DNA of 38,369 nucleotides, taken from NCBI GenBank assembly GCA_948875265.1, contig CAQRYF010000009.1, forward strand, positions 1 to 38,369. Direction: 5' to 3'. Position 1 is the stretch's first letter, and each line of letters begins with the position of its first letter. A model generated the notes under the pieces. It saw nothing but the letters and a program-made list of their open reading frames with translations. It did not search any database and had not been told where the DNA came from. This stretch comes from an uncultured Clostridia bacterium (GTDB lineage: Bacteria > Bacillota > Clostridia > TANB77 > CAG-508). Positions 21,850-29,864 of the stretch are shown piece after piece. Position numbers and translations under genes: made by a program.

Positions 21850-22479
21850 TTGAAAGAATATTTAGATATAAAAGAAAATTTGAATTTTAATGTGCTAAAA
21901 AAACCAGCAGAAATTATAAAAGATGGTGGAATTGTAATTTTCCCAACAGAAACTGTATATGGTATAGGTACAAATGTATTTGATGAAAATGCAGTTAGAA
22001 GAATATATAATATAAAAGAAAGACCCCTGAATAAGCCAATTAGTCTATTAGTAAGTAATATGAAAATGGTAAATCAAGTTGCAAAAGAAATAACACAATT
22101 AGAGTATAAACTAATGGAAAAATTCTTTCCAGGACCATTTACTATTATATTAAAGAAAAAAGATATTGTACCCAATATAGCAACAAGTAATCAAGAAACA
22201 GTAGGAATTCGTATACCAGCAAATGAGATTACTCTTAAATTAATAGACTATGCAGGAGTACCAATAGCTACATCAAGTAGTAATATCTCAAGTAAACCAA
22301 GTGTAACAAACTTAAAAAAGATTATAAAAGATTTTGAAGGGAAAGTAGATTATTTTATAGATGGAGGAGAGAGTAAAATTGGTATTGCATCAACCATTGT
22401 ACAAGTAATTGATGGAATCCCTCATATTTTAAGAAAAGGACCAATTTCAGAAGAACAAATAAAAGATGTTTGGAAATAA
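21850..22479 (+). CDS. tsaC: L-threonylcarbamoyladenylate synthase (TsaC/Sua5/YrdC)
   Basis: 209 residues. GGIVIFPTETVYGIGTNVF, KERPLNKPISLLV and FFPGPFTIIL are the YrdC-domain blocks, with VGIRIPANEITLKLI and PIATSSSNISSKPSVTN completing the active-site cavity. It makes threonylcarbamoyl-AMP from threonine, bicarbonate and ATP for t6A37 modification of tRNAs reading ANN codons. The C-terminal Sua5 domain is absent, so it is the short TsaC type. The start is TTG 21850 with AAAGGGG upstream; no ATG fits. Confidence 0.93.
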   Translation: MKEYLDIKENLNFNVLKKPAEIIKDGGIVIFPTETVYGIGTNVFDENAVRRIYNIKERPLNKPISLLVSNMKMVNQVAKEITQLEYKLMEKFFPGPFTIILKKKDIVPNIATSNQETVGIRIPANEITLKLIDYAGVPIATSSSNISSKPSVTNLKKIIKDFEGKVDYFIDGGESKIGIASTIVQVIDGIPHILRKGPISEEQIKDVWK

Positions 22480-22480
22480 A

Positions 22481-22517
22481 AATTCTCATTTTGGGGTCGG
22501 GTCTCAAAATGGGAATT
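22481..22517 (+). terminator. Hairpin after tsaC
   Basis: AATTCTCATTTTG and CAAAATGGGAATT pair at 12 of 13 positions around an 11-nt loop. The T run is poor, so it may be a weak terminator. Confidence 0.6.
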
Positions 22518-22572
22518 AAATCTTATTTTTAATTCATTATTTTTAATTCGTAATAAATTTTCAAAAAATATA

Positions 22573-22624
22573 TTGACAAATAATAAATAAAGAATTATCA
22601 TAATATATGAATAGTTGCTCATAT
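22573..22624 (+). promoter_or_regulatory. cadCA promoter with ArsR/SmtB-type operator
   Basis: TTGACA (22573-22578), 17-bp spacer, TATCAT (22596-22601). ATATGA (22605-22610) and TCATAT (22619-22624) form an inverted repeat with an 8-bp centre ATAGTTGC. It resembles the TGAAnAGTTnnTCA-like operators of SmtB/CadC regulators and would cover the transcription start. Confidence 0.75.
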
Positions 22625-22692
22625 GTAAAAATATAAATATAAGATAGGGTTGTCAAACAAACACGGAACTAATGGCAACAAAAGGAGGTTTT

Positions 22693-23046
22693 ATGGAAGA
22701 GGGGTTATGTGAGGTTACAGTAATACATGAGGATACTGTAAGGAAAGTGAAGGATGTAATGCCAGAAGATGGATTGATATATGATTTAGCAGAATTATTT
22801 AAGGTTTTTGCTGATTCTACAAGAATGAAAATTATTTATGCATTGATGGAGAATGAGTTATGTGTATGTGATATTGCTAATATTGTAGGTACTACGCATT
22901 CTGCAATTTCACATCAGTTAAGGATTTTAAAACAATCAAAATTAGTTAAGTATAGAAAAGATGGAAAGGTTGTATATTACAGCTTGGATGATGATCATAT
23001 TTCACAAATTGTAAAGAAAGGTCGTGAACATATTGAAGAGTTATAG
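22693..23046 (+). CDS. cadC: CadC/SmtB-type ArsR-family metal sensor
   Basis: About 117 residues. A winged helix with LAELFKVFADSTRMKIIYAL, then ELCVCDIA (paired Cys of the alpha-3N cadmium/lead/zinc site), TTHSAISHQLRILKQSKL (recognition helix) and VVYYSLDD. N-terminal Cys in GLCEV and the C-terminal DDDHISQIVKKGREHIEE supply further alpha-3N and alpha-5 ligands. It should release DNA when metal binds. The start is ATG 22693, preceded by AAAGGAGG; ATG 22672 has no ribosome-binding site. Its end overlaps cadA. Confidence 0.92.
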   Translation: MEEGLCEVTVIHEDTVRKVKDVMPEDGLIYDLAELFKVFADSTRMKIIYALMENELCVCDIANIVGTTHSAISHQLRILKQSKLVKYRKDGKVVYYSLDDDHISQIVKKGREHIEEL

Positions 23047-25129
23047 ATATACATTAAGTGGACTTGATTGTGCTAATTGTGCTAAAAAGATAGAGGATAA
23101 AATCGCTCAAATAGATGAATATGAAGAGGTGAATGTTAATTTTTCGACTTCTAAATTGTCTTTTAAAACAAATAAAGTAGAAGGGGTAAAAGAAGAAGTT
23201 TCAGATATTGTTCATAGTTTGGAGCCAGATGTTATAGTGACTGATGATAATGAAAAAACAGAAAATAAAGCAGAACAAAAATCCGAGAGAAGTAATTTTG
23301 ATATTGTTAGATTAATTTTAGGGATTTGTGTTTATTTTGTGGGGACTCACTTGAGTTTTGGTAAAAATATTGGAATTATATCAACTATTATTTCTTTAAT
23401 AATATTACTTTTTAGAACGGCTAAGAAAGCCTTTATTCAAATTACTAAGAATAAAGTATTAGATGAAAATGCATTAATTACGATATCATCTATAGGGGCT
23501 TGTTTTGTAGATAAGTCTATGGAAGGTGTTATGGTTATTGTTTTATATGAAATTGGTAAAATATTAGAGGCAAGAGCTGTTAGCAAAACTCGTAAGTCAA
23601 TTACTGACTTGATGGATATTAAACCAGAATATGCTAATTTGAAAAATGGTGAAGAGGCAAAACAAGTTAATCCAGAAGAAGTAAAAGTAGGAGATATTAT
23701 TTTAGTAAAAACAGGGGAAAGGATTCCGCTTGATGGTGTTGTTATAAAAGGTAAAGCAGAAATAGATAATTCAGCATTAACTGGAGAGAGTGCTTTGGTT
23801 AAAGCTCAAGAAAAATCATATGTGCTTTCTGGAGGAATTAATGTACAAGGGCTATTAGAAATTAAGGTAGAAAAAATTTACGAAAATAGTACTGTAAACC
23901 AAATACTAAATTTAGTGGAAAATGCGACAGATAAAAAAGCTAAAACAGAAACATTTGTGGCAAAAGCTGCTAAAATTTATACACCTGTTGTTATGATATT
24001 GGCTTTACTTGTTGGAACATTGATGCCTTTAATAATTAAAGGTGTAACTTATAGTGAAAGTGTATATAAAGCTTTAATATTTTTGGTTATTTCTTGTCCA
24101 TGTTCAATTGCGATATCTGTACCACTTAGTTATTTTAGTGGGATTGGAAAAGCTTCGAAAAAAGGAATACTGGTAAAAGGTAGTGATTATTTAGATGGAT
24201 TAAAAGATATTGGTGAAATTATATTTGATAAAACAGGAACTATTACAACAGGAAATTTTTCAGTAAGTGAAATTAATTGTTTAAATAGTAATTATAATGA
24301 AAGAGATATCTTGAGATATTTTGCTATGGGGGAGAGGTTTTCAAATCATCCAATTGCTAAATCAATATTGAAAAGGATACAACAAGAAGGAATTGATAAA
24401 ATAGATATAGAACAAGTAAAAGAATTTCAAGAAGTAGCAGGAAAAGGATTACAATATAAATTTAAAGACGAAATTATAAAAATTGGAAATAAAGCTTTAG
24501 TAGGTTTAGAAGAACAAGATGAAAAGCAAGAGGGAACAATTTTGTATCTTAAAGTTGAACATGAAGTAATAGGAAGTATAGTATTAACAGATGAAATTAA
24601 ACCAGATGCTAAAGAAACAATGAGAGAACTTTCAAAACTTGGAATTAAAACAAAGATGTTTACTGGTGATAAAGAAGAAGTGGCTATAAGAATAGCAAAT
24701 GAAGTAGGAATTAATGAAGTGAAAGCTGAAATGTTACCACAAAATAAATATGCAGAACTTGAGAAAATATTAGAGCAAAAGCAAAATTCTAATAAAAAAG
24801 TTGCTTATGTGGGAGATGGAATTAATGATAGTCCAGTACTTGCAAGAGCAGATATAGGAATCTCGATGGGAGGAATTGGTTCAAGTTCAGCTATAGAAGC
24901 ATCTGATATGGTAATTATGACAGATGAATTAGGAAAAATATTAGAGGCTATAAATACATCAAAAAAGACAAACAAAATCATAAAACAGAACCTAACATTT
25001 TCAATAGGAGTAAAATTACTAATACTATTATTTAGCTTATTTGGAATAGCAGACATGTGGGAAGCAGTATTTGCAGATGTAGGAACTACATTAATTACAA
25101 TATTTAACACAATAAGAATTTTAAGATGA
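23024..25129 (+). CDS. cadA: Heavy-metal-exporting P-type ATPase (CadA/ZntA type)
   Basis: 701 residues. An N-terminal heavy-metal domain has GLDCANC (about residue 13-19). The P1B core has the phosphatase TGES motif, SCPCSIAISVP in membrane helix 6 (CPC metal motif), the phosphorylation site DKTGT, the HP region in SNHPIAKS and hinge GDGINDSP. CPC plus HMA fits export of Cd, Zn or Pb. The motif reads CPCS where CPCAL is usual. It starts inside cadC: GTG 23024 or TTG 23033, no ATG available, so translation is probably coupled to cadC. It ends before a terminator. Confidence 0.93.
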   Translation: MNILKSYRYTLSGLDCANCAKKIEDKIAQIDEYEEVNVNFSTSKLSFKTNKVEGVKEEVSDIVHSLEPDVIVTDDNEKTENKAEQKSERSNFDIVRLILGICVYFVGTHLSFGKNIGIISTIISLIILLFRTAKKAFIQITKNKVLDENALITISSIGACFVDKSMEGVMVIVLYEIGKILEARAVSKTRKSITDLMDIKPEYANLKNGEEAKQVNPEEVKVGDIILVKTGERIPLDGVVIKGKAEIDNSALTGESALVKAQEKSYVLSGGINVQGLLEIKVEKIYENSTVNQILNLVENATDKKAKTETFVAKAAKIYTPVVMILALLVGTLMPLIIKGVTYSESVYKALIFLVISCPCSIAISVPLSYFSGIGKASKKGILVKGSDYLDGLKDIGEIIFDKTGTITTGNFSVSEINCLNSNYNERDILRYFAMGERFSNHPIAKSILKRIQQEGIDKIDIEQVKEFQEVAGKGLQYKFKDEIIKIGNKALVGLEEQDEKQEGTILYLKVEHEVIGSIVLTDEIKPDAKETMRELSKLGIKTKMFTGDKEEVAIRIANEVGINEVKAEMLPQNKYAELEKILEQKQNSNKKVAYVGDGINDSPVLARADIGISMGGIGSSSAIEASDMVIMTDELGKILEAINTSKKTNKIIKQNLTFSIGVKLLILLFSLFGIADMWEAVFADVGTTLITIFNTIRILR

Positions 25130-25162
25130 GGGATTAAGGGACGTTCTTTTAATCCCTTCTTT
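25130..25162 (+). terminator. Terminator of cadCA
   Basis: GGGATTAA (25130-25137) and TTAATCCC (25149-25156) are perfect inverse repeats followed by TTCTTT, right after the cadA stop. A further weaker hairpin (AATAAGAAGG, CTTCCTTATT, T run) lies at 25202-25233. Confidence 0.75.
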
Positions 25163-25309
25163 GGATAATTAAAAATAATAACAAAATATGCCATTGTTAA
25201 ATAAGAAGGTTTTAGTAACTTCCTTATTTTTTACGCTGTCAAGTATTGCTGGATTATGTAAAATATGCTATAATCTCAATGTGACTTTAATATTTTATCC
25301 TTAGGAAAC

Positions 25310-25334
25310 ACTTAAGTAAGGCAGTAGCTTAAGT
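25310..25334. promoter_or_regulatory. Inverted repeat in the leader of the 25385 gene
   Basis: ACTTAAG and CTTAAGT flank an 11-bp centre. A TATAAT for the gene lies at 25270-25275, so the repeat is in the leader and may be an RNA hairpin or operator. Confidence 0.45.
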
Positions 25335-25384
25335 TAGACATATAGGGAATAGCAACAACTTCTAATTAGAACAAAGGAGAATCT

Positions 25385-25903
25385 ATGTATCAAAAAATTA
25401 AAGATATTCGGAATAGCGTTTGTGATGAGCATTGGTTTGCTACTGGTATTATATCATTTATAATAAGTTTCATTATAATATGTTGTAGTTTTACCATTAA
25501 CAATTGGTGGGGAGTTTTCTTTTATCCGTATCCTGAACAAGAGTATCAAAATCTTGAAGATGAAGCAGAGAAAATGATTTTGAACCATAATTTTGAGACT
25601 GATTATAGATTTACTATTAATGATTATGATAGTGAGTCCAATGATTTTGAAATGGAATTACATAGTGATAAAGCAACAATAGAGATAGAAGTAGAAAATT
25701 ATGGAGAATCTAATCAAAGTTATGAAGTGAAAAGACATTCTGAAACTCAAAAAAAAGAGAATTTTGATGGTATAGTAAGAGTTATGGTTGTAACATCATT
25801 ATTAGCAATGAGTTTATATATTAGTATTTTTATATTTTCAAATATACTTCTTTTTATTGCTTCTGTTATAAATAAGATAATAACTCGGAAAAATAAAAAA
25901 TAA
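25385..25903 (+). CDS. Membrane protein of unknown function
   Basis: 172 residues: a hydrophobic helix at about 19-40, an acidic 95-residue soluble part (ENLED, ESNDFEMELHSDKATIEIEVE) rich in beta-type sequence, then two hydrophobic segments at about 130-162 and a basic tail RKNKK. No family recognised. AAAGGAGAA lies before the ATG. It has its own promoter and terminator, so it is a single-gene unit. Confidence 0.65.
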   Translation: MYQKIKDIRNSVCDEHWFATGIISFIISFIIICCSFTINNWWGVFFYPYPEQEYQNLEDEAEKMILNHNFETDYRFTINDYDSESNDFEMELHSDKATIEIEVENYGESNQSYEVKRHSETQKKENFDGIVRVMVVTSLLAMSLYISIFIFSNILLFIASVINKIITRKNKK

Positions 25904-25922
25904 TAAAAACAAATACTGCCAA

Positions 25923-25952
25923 AAACAAGTGGTCTTTTATAGCCACTTGTTT
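25923..25952 (+). terminator. Terminator between the membrane-protein gene and alkD
   Basis: AAACAAGTGG and CCACTTGTTT flank a 10-nt loop. The alkD -10 box TATAAT is at 25964-25969. Confidence 0.75.
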
Positions 25953-26000
25953 AAATTTTATGGTATAATTTAGATAAATTATAAAAAATAGGAGAGAAAT

Positions 26001-26687
26001 ATGAAAGAAGAAATAAAAAGTAAATTAATGGATTTATCAGATAAAAAATATAAAGAATTTCATTCTGGGTTATGTCCAGGGACAGATAATATAATAGGAA
26101 TAAGAGTGCCAGTATTAAGAAATTATGCTAAAGAATTAATAAAAGAAAATACATTAAAAGAACTATTAGAAAATATAGATAACGAATATTATGAAGAAAT
26201 TATGTTACAGGGAATGTTAATAGGTCTAGATAAAAAACAGGATATTAATATAATATTCGATTATATTAAAGAATTTGTTCCGAAAATAGATAATTGGGCT
26301 GTATGTGATACATTTTGTGCTGGATTAAAAATAACTAAAAAATACAAAAAAGAAATGTGGGATTTTATTCAAAGTTATTTAAAATCTGATAAAGAATTCG
26401 AAATTAGATTTGCTGTAGTAATGATTTTGAATTATTATATAGATGAAGAATATATAGAAAAAGATTTACAAATTTTTGATAATATAAAAAATCAAGAATA
26501 TTATGTACAAATGGCAGTTGCATGGGCTATCTCAGTATGTTTAATCAAGTTTTATGATAAAACTTTGAAATACTTAGATATATGTAATTTAGACAAGTTT
26601 ACTTATAACAAGTCATTACAAAAAGCTATAGAATCATATAGAATTACAGCTGAACAAAAAGATTATTTGAGAACTCTAAAGAAATAA
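26001..26687 (+). CDS. AlkD-family DNA alkylation repair glycosylase
   Basis: 228 residues made of HEAT-like helical repeats. GLCPGTDNIIGIRVPVLRNY, MLQGMLIGL, DNWAVCDTFCAGLK and EIRFAVVMILNYYID are the AlkD blocks, with the conserved Trp-Asp region and Arg near residue 135. AlkD enzymes remove positively charged alkylated purines such as 7-methylguanine and 3-methyladenine without base flipping. AGGAGAG lies 6 nt before the ATG. It appears monocistronic. Confidence 0.9.
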   Translation: MKEEIKSKLMDLSDKKYKEFHSGLCPGTDNIIGIRVPVLRNYAKELIKENTLKELLENIDNEYYEEIMLQGMLIGLDKKQDINIIFDYIKEFVPKIDNWAVCDTFCAGLKITKKYKKEMWDFIQSYLKSDKEFEIRFAVVMILNYYIDEEYIEKDLQIFDNIKNQEYYVQMAVAWAISVCLIKFYDKTLKYLDICNLDKFTYNKSLQKAIESYRITAEQKDYLRTLKK

Positions 26688-26774
26688 TATTAAAATTTTA
26701 TAAAATTTATTTGCTAAAGATATAATTTATGATATAGTAAGAAAGTAAGAATAAAAATAAGGAGCAAAAGATAT

Positions 26775-28508
26775 ATGAGAAAAGGAAAAAGAATAGTAGA
26801 AAATACTCAAAAACCTAAAAAGAGAATGACAAAAGAGGAAATAGAAAAGAAGAAAAAGAATATAATAAAAACATTTTTAACTATTGTAGCCATAATAGTA
26901 ATCTTTATAATTGGACTTATTGCTAATGAATTTATTGTTTTAGATAAAAACAAAACAACAAATTTGGTAATAAACAATAAAAATGTAACATCAAATTTAA
27001 AAAATGATGTCTTAATAGAAAATGATGTAATATATTTATCTAAACAAGATATAGCAAACTTCTTTGATAAACATATATATGAAGAGAAAGAAACAAATCA
27101 AATTATAACAACTTATGAAAAAAAGATAGCAGCAGTTGGATTTGAAAAAAATATAATTAATATTAATGGATCCAATAAAAAAATTTATGCACATGCAATA
27201 GAAAAAGAAGGAACAATATATCTACCAATATCAGAAATGAAAGATGTTTATGATATAGAAATTCAAAATATTCAAAATACAAAAGTTGTAACAATGGATT
27301 CTTTAGAAAGAGAACAAAAAAAGGCAATAGTAACATCAAATATATCTGTTAAATCTTCAACAAATTTTATTGCTAAAACTGTAGATAGAATAAAAAAAGG
27401 AGATACTGTAATAGTTGTATCTAAAGATAAAGGACATGCGAAGATTAGAACTTCAAATGGAAAAGTAGGATATATAAAATCTAATAAAATAGAAAATGAA
27501 TTTGCTGTAAGAGAAAACATGGAAGAAGAAAAACAAGTTAAAGGAAAAATTAATTTAACTTGGGATTATTATTCAGAAGTAGGTTCTGCACCATCACGAG
27601 AGGGGACAAGTATTGAAGGTGTTAATGTAGTTTCACCTGCATTTTTCTATATTGATAAAAATGGTAATTTACGTGAAAATATAGGAGATAGTGGAAAGAA
27701 ATATATTGAATGGGCACATGAAAATGGTTATAAAGTATGGCCAATGATTTCAAATGCTGAAGCAGCAAAAGATAGTTTATCTATAACATCTAAGATTATG
27801 AATAGTTATAAATTAAGGCAACAATTAATAGAAAGTATTGTAGATAAATGTGTTAAATACGGAATTGATGGAATTAATGTTGATTTTGAAAATATGAAGC
27901 AAGAAGATAAAGATATGTATTCAAGATTTATAATAGAACTTACACCAAGATTAAAAGAAATTGGATTAGTCACATCTGTTGATGTAACAGCGCCAGATGG
28001 TGGAGAGACCTGGTCAATGTGTTTTGATAGAAATGTAATAGGAGATGTAGCAGACTATATTGTTTTTATGGCATATGACCAATATGGAATATCAAGCAAA
28101 AAACCAGGAACAACAGCTGGATATGACTGGGTAAAATTAAGTTTAAATAAATTTTTACAAACAGAAGAAATAGATTCAGATAAAATTATTCTAGCTATAC
28201 CTTTCTATACTAGAGTTTGGACAACTGATTCTGAAGGAAATGTTAGTAGCAAGACGGTATTCATGAAAAATATTGATAAAGTAATTCCAGAAGGCGCAAA
28301 CAAAAAATGGAATGATGATTTAAAACAAAATTATGTAGAATATACTGATGGGGATAGCAAAAAACAAATTTGGATTGAAGATATTAAATCTCTTAAAGAA
28401 AAAGTATCTTTAATTACAGAAAATAATTTAGCAGGAGTAGGTTCTTGGCAAAAAGGTATGGAATCTGACGAAGTATGGAAAATGTTAAAACAAGAATTGA
28501 ATAAATGA
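26775..28508 (+). CDS. Membrane-anchored GH18-family protein with SH3 domain
   Basis: 577 residues. A basic cytoplasmic start, one membrane helix at about 36-56, then an N-terminal region resembling the copper-amine-oxidase-N fold (VLIENDVIYLSKQDIANFF, about 60-165). A bacterial SH3 domain follows (VKSSTNFIAKTVDRIKKGD to GYIKSNKIE, about 192-240), then a glycoside hydrolase 18 barrel. GIDGINVDFENM is the DxxDxDxE catalytic motif, with Glu as acid. Relatives such as YaaH/YdhD act on cortex or wall peptidoglycan. AAGGAG lies before the ATG. It precedes sigH, but sigH has its own promoter. Confidence 0.9.
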   Translation: MRKGKRIVENTQKPKKRMTKEEIEKKKKNIIKTFLTIVAIIVIFIIGLIANEFIVLDKNKTTNLVINNKNVTSNLKNDVLIENDVIYLSKQDIANFFDKHIYEEKETNQIITTYEKKIAAVGFEKNIININGSNKKIYAHAIEKEGTIYLPISEMKDVYDIEIQNIQNTKVVTMDSLEREQKKAIVTSNISVKSSTNFIAKTVDRIKKGDTVIVVSKDKGHAKIRTSNGKVGYIKSNKIENEFAVRENMEEEKQVKGKINLTWDYYSEVGSAPSREGTSIEGVNVVSPAFFYIDKNGNLRENIGDSGKKYIEWAHENGYKVWPMISNAEAAKDSLSITSKIMNSYKLRQQLIESIVDKCVKYGIDGINVDFENMKQEDKDMYSRFIIELTPRLKEIGLVTSVDVTAPDGGETWSMCFDRNVIGDVADYIVFMAYDQYGISSKKPGTTAGYDWVKLSLNKFLQTEEIDSDKIILAIPFYTRVWTTDSEGNVSSKTVFMKNIDKVIPEGANKKWNDDLKQNYVEYTDGDSKKQIWIEDIKSLKEKVSLITENNLAGVGSWQKGMESDEVWKMLKQELNK

Positions 28509-28563
28509 TTTGATGAGTAAGAAATAAATTTAAAACTATTTCTTACTTTTTCTTCTTAATTGC

Positions 28564-28592
28564 TTGACATTACTGATTTTGACATATATAAT
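28564..28592 (+). promoter_or_regulatory. Sigma-A promoter of sigH
   Basis: TTGACA (28564-28569), 17-bp spacer, TATAAT (28587-28592): an ideal pair. Confidence 0.85.
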
Positions 28593-28625
28593 ACTAAAAA
28601 AGCACATTTGGAGGTATCTTGACGA

Positions 28626-29279
28626 ATGCAAAACAAGAATGTATTTTACACAACAGATAAATATAGCAACCTAACAGATGAACAAATAATATCTCAAATA
28701 AAACAAGGAGATGAAAGTTCACTATCATATTTATTGGAAAAATACAAAGAACTTGTAAATATAAAAGTTGGAAAGTATTTTATGATAGGTGCTGAGAGAG
28801 AAGATATAGTGCAAGAAGGAATGATAGGACTATTTAAAGCAATTAAAAATTATAATGAAGATAAACAAAGTTCATTTAAGTCATTTGCTAATATATGTAT
28901 AGAACGTCAATTAATAACAGCAATAAAAAGTTCAAATAGACAAAAACATATGCCTTTAAACTCGTATTTATCATTAAACAATGCAGCCTATGAAAATAAT
29001 GAAGATGATAGTGTTGAATTAATAGATACCTTTAATAGTAAAACAATAGAAGATCCATTAGAAACAATAATGAAAAAAGAATATTATCAAGAAGTAGAAA
29101 ACGCAGTAAACAAATCATTAAGTAAATTTGAAAAACAAGTGTTAGATAGATTTATAAAAGGAGAAAGCTATGTAACAATAGCTCAAAAGTTAGATTCACC
29201 AGTAAAATCAGTAGATAATGCAATTCAAAGAATAAGGAAAAAAGCAATTAAAAATATGTTTAATGACAATAATATATAA
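28626..29279 (+). CDS. sigH: RNA polymerase sporulation sigma factor SigH
   Basis: 217 residues. LTDEQIISQIKQGDESSLSYL (region 1.2/2.1), GAEREDIVQEGMIGLFKAI (region 2.2), FKSFANICIERQLITAI (2.3-2.4) and a region-4 HTH at SYVTIAQKLDSPVKSVDNAI. The IVQEGMIGLFKAI block and the length fit SigH (Spo0H), the sigma of early sporulation. GGAGG lies 11 nt before the ATG. In many Firmicutes it sits in another neighbourhood; here it follows the GH18 gene and precedes tRNA-Thr. Confidence 0.92.
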   Translation: MQNKNVFYTTDKYSNLTDEQIISQIKQGDESSLSYLLEKYKELVNIKVGKYFMIGAEREDIVQEGMIGLFKAIKNYNEDKQSSFKSFANICIERQLITAIKSSNRQKHMPLNSYLSLNNAAYENNEDDSVELIDTFNSKTIEDPLETIMKKEYYQEVENAVNKSLSKFEKQVLDRFIKGESYVTIAQKLDSPVKSVDNAIQRIRKKAIKNMFNDNNI

Positions 29280-29314
29280 AAACAGTCATAAAAATAATAA
29301 TAAAATAATAACAG

Positions 29315-29352
29315 AATAATAACGGAACTATCAAACTAGTTCCGTTATTATT
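29315..29352. terminator. 16-bp bidirectional terminator between sigH and tRNA-Thr
   Basis: 29315-29330 and 29337-29352 are exact inverse complements (core AACGGAACTA) around TCAAAC. It serves sigH and, on the other strand, the tRNA gene. Confidence 0.9.
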
Positions 29353-29353
29353 T

Positions 29354-29429
29354 TGGGGCTTCTAACCGGGATTGAACCGGTGACCTCAGCCTTACCAAGG
29401 CTGCACTCTACCAACTGAGCTATAGAAGC
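29354..29429 (-). tRNA. tRNA-Thr (anticodon GGT)
   Basis: On the minus strand a 76-nt cloverleaf: acceptor GCTTCTA pairing with TAGAAGC, D-arm AGCTCAGTTGGTAGAG, anticodon arm CAGCC-TTGGTAA-GGCTG with GGT, T-arm with GGTTCAATCC, and an encoded CCA. It reads ACC and ACU. Promoter elements TTTACT and TATAAT lie at 29525-29520 and 29502-29497 with a 17-bp spacer. Confidence 0.95.
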
Positions 29430-29534
29430 ATGTTTTTAGTTACATTTCTTTTGTTACAATTTTTTCGCATTTAAAGCACATCTAAATGCATTAATTATTA
29501 TAACCTAATATCAGAAAAAAGTAAATAAATTCTA

Positions 29535-29563
29535 TTGACTTTTTTTATAAAAAGTATTAAAAT
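29535..29563 (+). promoter_or_regulatory. Promoter of the thrS T-box transcript
   Basis: TTGACT (29535-29540), 17-bp spacer, TAAAAT (29558-29563). It lies back to back with the tRNA-Thr promoter, whose -35 ends 10 bp away. Confidence 0.75.
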
Positions 29564-29599
29564 TGTATACATAAGTAAAATTAGCAAAAAACAGTAAGA

Positions 29600-29811
29600 G
29601 AAAAAGTAAAATAAAGGTTACTTCAAGAGAAAATTGACCATAGGCTGGAAGTCAATTTAAGAAAACATATTTGAAAAACTACCTCTTCAAAGTTTCTAGT
29701 GAATAAGCTAGACGTCTAAGATACGTTATAATCTTTAATTAAGTTAAAATTAGGATGGAACCGTGTAAAATGCACTCCTATGGATAAAATAATATCCATG
29801 GAGTGTTTTTT
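29600..29811 (+). ncRNA. T-box riboswitch (threonine) controlling thrS
   Basis: The T-box sequence AGGATGGAACCGTG is at 29752-29765, followed by a terminator hairpin (CACTCC-ATGGATA pairing, 29773-29804) and six T. Stem I is closed by AAGAG (29625-29629) and CTCTT (29683-29687); ACUACC just before it offers a threonine specifier codon. Uncharged tRNA-Thr should pair with the specifier and T-box to prevent termination. Confidence 0.9.
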
Positions 29812-29864
29812 GATGATTTTTGGGACGGAGGAAAAAATCATCATCAAAAGAAGGAGGAATTTTT

